From contig JH152653.1 in assembly GCA_000226015.1 (NCBI GenBank), forward strand, positions 3,983 through 31,289: 27,307 nt of DNA. Reading direction: 5' to 3'. Position numbers and translations under genes: made by a program. The notes under the pieces were generated by a model. The model did not search any database, had not been told where the DNA came from, and saw nothing but the letters and a program-made list of their open reading frames with translations. Source of the stretch: Mnemiopsis leidyi (Eukaryota; Ctenophora; Tentaculata; Lobata; Bolinopsidae). Each line of letters opens with the position of its first letter. The stretch's first letter is position 1. Positions 24,575 to 27,307 of this stretch are shown piece after piece.

Positions 24575-25702
24575 ATGGTGGCTGACTCACCCAGTGAACA
24601 CATACACGCTAATGTTGTCGATAGCACTAACAGTCCACCTATCGCTGAGAGCTGGTGTCTCACCCAAGTGAAGGTACGATACGCAAAGTGTGGGAAGATT
24701 GTTGTTACTCAGTAGTGTTCAGTGTACTGCTGTAATGTACTCTATATAAATTACATTAACTGATCTTAGCGCAACCAACTTACATCTTGATTCTTCCATT
24801 ATAAAGCTTTTACGATTAAAGAATCAAGATATCAAATATCAAAAGGAGATCCATATTATAGAAAGCAGAAAATATTGCGCAACCTTTATAATGAACTTTG
24901 ATACTAGATAATGTTTAAAGTCTAATTGGTCGCAACACCTTGCGATTTCTCAGAACCATTGCCTCCTCTTAATACGATGTTTAATTAAAACACTTCTACT
25001 TAACTCCAAAGTTTAATTGTTCCACTGATGCAGTAATAGGATATCAGCAGGCTCTTTCGTGCTAAAGGACATGCATTTATGTCAGTATTGAACAGTGTTT
25101 AAGAAAAGAATCACATAAGAACATTAACGCTAATCATTGCACATTAATGGGCGTTGCATTCCCCTTATCGTGTATGGTGCTTAAGTTTTACAATTTTTCC
25201 TCATTTTGAAGGCTTGAGTCATCTAGCTCAGTCATACAAAGTTGTAATTAACACGCCATCGTTCTTGATATAATGTACTAAATGTACAAATACAATGCTA
25301 CAATTACCTTGTGTGTCGCCTTGGTTTATAACTCTCACCTTTATTGTGGTGTTCTTGCTGCCAAATCAAACTGTAAATTAGAGAACTTAATAATGTATAA
25401 TTATAAAGTAACCTCTTGTACCTCCGAATACCAAAACCTAAAGAGCTTTAAAACCTCTGTAACAAATTTGTAGGGAGGTTGGTAGACGTATATAGATACG
25501 AGTTTGATGATGAAGAAGCTTTCAATAAACATGTGTTAATCGTCGTCAGCTCTCTGTAACAAAGCCTCTACATTTTTACTCCTCAGGTGATCAAATTTTC
25601 CTACATGTGGACGATAAACAACTTCAGCTACTGTCGAGAGGAGATGGGAGAAACTCTGAAGAGTTCAACGTTCAGCGCGGGTCCCAACGATAACATGAAG
25701 TG
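24575..25702 (+). CDS. SPOP: SPOP, first two coding exons (3' partial)
   Basis: SPOP is the nuclear substrate adaptor of a CUL3 ubiquitin ligase; its N-terminal MATH domain binds Ser/Thr-rich degrons and its BTB domain binds CUL3. Exon 1 is 24575-24673 (33 codons). Its ATG is preceded by an in-frame TAG at 24563-24565. Exon 2 is 25587-25702 and ends two bases into a Trp codon (TG|GTACGT). The 72 visible residues contain [13 protein letters not shown] and then the start of the MATH domain, [19 protein letters not shown] and [12 protein letters not shown], very close to vertebrate SPOP. The first 19 residues are specific to this species. Both donors are AAG|GTACGA-like and the acceptor is CTCCTCAG. 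The rest of the MATH domain, the BTB and the BACK regions must lie to the right of the window; no further exon was found to 27307. The 913-base intron 1 is empty as far as I see. Confidence 0.93.
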
Positions 25703-26149
25703 GTACGTGTCCGTTTGTGTTTTAGCTTGACACACAATCGTCTGACAGTTTTTAAATTTAGCAACTGGGATTTGTAACAGATTTACGGAAAAACATTTGT
25801 TTTAGTCATGTACTTTTCCTGGGTTACTTGTGGTGTGTTATATCATGCAGAGACGTAGTTGGAATTTAGCATATTTATGTGGGTAAGCGCATTGGATATA
25901 ATCCTTTAAGTACTTAAGTATCACATCTAAGCTTAAAATTACACTACTTCTAATGATATAACCCAAGTTTCAAGGTTATGAACTATCGCTGAACTCAAGT
26001 CATTAAGGGTTAAACTTTGTTGTGATCATTGTGTAAATAATTCTGGTCTGGTACGTAGACATATGGTAAAGTTAATTAGATACTCTTGTTTTGAGTAATG
26101 CCTTAACTTCGTAAGTTCTAAAAAACGGTACACCCTGACTTACAAGTTA

Positions 26150-26210
26150 CAGTGTTTTACCTAAAATGCAGTGTTTTACCTCAAAAATACAATATCTCAC
26201 CTCAAAAATA
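26150..26210. repeat. Short tandem repeat of 19-21 bp, three copies
   Basis: The units are CAGTGTTTTACCTAAAATG, CAGTGTTTTACCTCAAAAAT and CAATATCTCACCTCAAAAAT, one after another in the SPOP intron. Confidence 0.7.
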
Positions 26211-26874
26211 CAGAAATAGTCCTTGTCTGTACATCACCAAAGTGGACGGACCATCGAGCTTTGCTTATGAAATTCGAGGTCGAAACGCCGGTCGAACTGC
26301 ACATTATTTAATGAGACGTCTGATTTGCTGTAAATCAAATTCCAAATAACACTGCCACGGTGTTGGTGACCAAATTTGTAAAATTATCATGTAATTGCCC
26401 TACTTGTGTCCGGTGCCAAAGTTGCAGAGACGAACGGGTGGAGAGGATATGACATTTTGTAAAATTTATCTGCGAGTAAATAAAAACCTCCTATTTTTTT
26501 CTGTCAAATATGTATGATTGATGTGCATACTAATAGCGATATTTCTTGTCATTAAGGTACACCATGTTGAGCTGTATGACTTGTGATGTGAATATTGTAC
26601 AATGGATAATGACGAAGGAAAAGGAGATGAGTTGGAATCAACAGCTCTATCCAATTCTTGCTACCTTTTTTTCAACTTGTTAATATAATTTACCGGTCTT
26701 ATTCTTATTCCTCCTCTATTTCCATATACCCTTCTATATCTTTTTTTCTGTTGTATTCTTTCCCTTTCTTGAGTGAAAATATAGTAGGCTTTTTACGGAG
26801 TTTTTCCAACTAGATTTCATGAGTTGGGCTCCACGAGTATAAAAATGATATTCCATGGTAATTTTTTCCCGTCA

Positions 26875-26909
26875 AATGCCTTTTTGCGCCGAAGGCGCAA
26901 AAAGGCATT
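26875..26909. repeat. Perfect 16-bp hairpin with GAA loop
   Basis: AATGCCTTTTTGCGCC at 26875-26890 and its exact complement at 26894-26909 are separated only by GAA. It lies in the SPOP intron. Confidence 0.9.
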
Positions 26910-27307
26910 ACTAAGGGTTAACGATCGAGGGGGTGGTTGGAGAATGTGTATACTAGGTTTATGTCGTGTGTGCGTTACGTTCGTGCGCGCGCTCCTTTAT
27001 CAAACTTAATCATGTATACGAATACAATAATAGCTGTGTTACCAGACTTAACTGCCTCCGGCCGACGAATTATGCAATGTATACATGATTGCATCAATTA
27101 TGTGTTCTAATCATGCAACAATCGCAACAAGATGTACCATCAATCAAGAGATACGATCAAAATTCTTTTAAACTGAAGTTTTATTGAGTAATTTGTCTTG
27201 AATGACATATTACCTAGATTGAAAGATGAATGTAACACGATTTTAAACGTTCAGCCGGACAATTTTAATTAACGACTTATCCACACCATTTGTAAAAACA
27301 CATGAAC

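Larger units (their letters stand above)
25703..27307. other. SPOP intron 2 (to window end)
   Basis: No continuation of the MATH domain was recognised in any frame, so this stretch is taken as intron. It holds a short tandem repeat at 26150-26210 (CAGTGTTTTACCTcAAAA, about 20 bases, three copies) and a perfect hairpin at 26875-26909. Confidence 0.5.

Noticed and set aside
24463..24663. Minus-strand frame with a hydrophobic stretch resembling a signal or membrane segment
   Set aside because: It is the complement of SPOP exon 1, whose splice sites and protein match are clear.

Overview
The window is nuclear DNA from an animal, most likely an invertebrate. Its exon-intron genes carry AT-rich introns of about 100 to 900 bases with GT-AG junctions. 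Four genes can be named from their protein sequence: DMAP1, SANBR (KIAA1841), CHMP3 and SPOP. The last is nearly identical to vertebrate SPOP over the visible part. Between them lie relics of a LINE, a Penelope-like element, a tRNA-derived SINE, a pogo-like MITE and several tandem repeats. I cannot name the phylum from the sequence alone.

Layout. 865-1859 (+): the last three coding exons of DMAP1; the upstream part is not recognisable in 1-864. 1860-2599: convergent 3' flank containing a hairpin element. 2600-4417 (-): one long exon coding for an ELM2-SANT type chromatin protein, with a clear splice acceptor just upstream. 5750-6038 (-): a possible kelch-like fragment. 6209-7213 (-): an unrecognised 334-residue protein. 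8026-11914 (-): a SANBR homologue in 11 coding exons that join without a frame break into 602 residues. 13744-15503 (-): the four-exon ESCRT-III gene CHMP3, 216 residues. 16164-17023 (-): a decayed LINE ORF1. 17871-19457: a GC-rich cluster of inverted and direct repeats that looks like nested non-autonomous transposons. 19966-20042 (-): a tRNA-like SINE head. 20074-20700: a 46-bp tandem repeat. 22008-22501 (+): a frameshifted Penelope-like reverse transcriptase. 24575-25702 (+): the first two coding exons of SPOP, cut off by the window end.

The genes do not form a pathway. Two chromatin factors (DMAP1 and the ELM2-SANT protein) stand tail to tail, and two BTB-type proteins (SANBR, SPOP) flank a membrane-remodelling gene. 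The most unusual structure is inside SANBR: four introns each hold a different tandem repeat. Two of these arrays have copied the real splice donor or acceptor next to an exon, so decoy splice sites stand beside the true ones and their use would introduce a stop codon. All protein names rest on remembered family resemblance, not on a database search.
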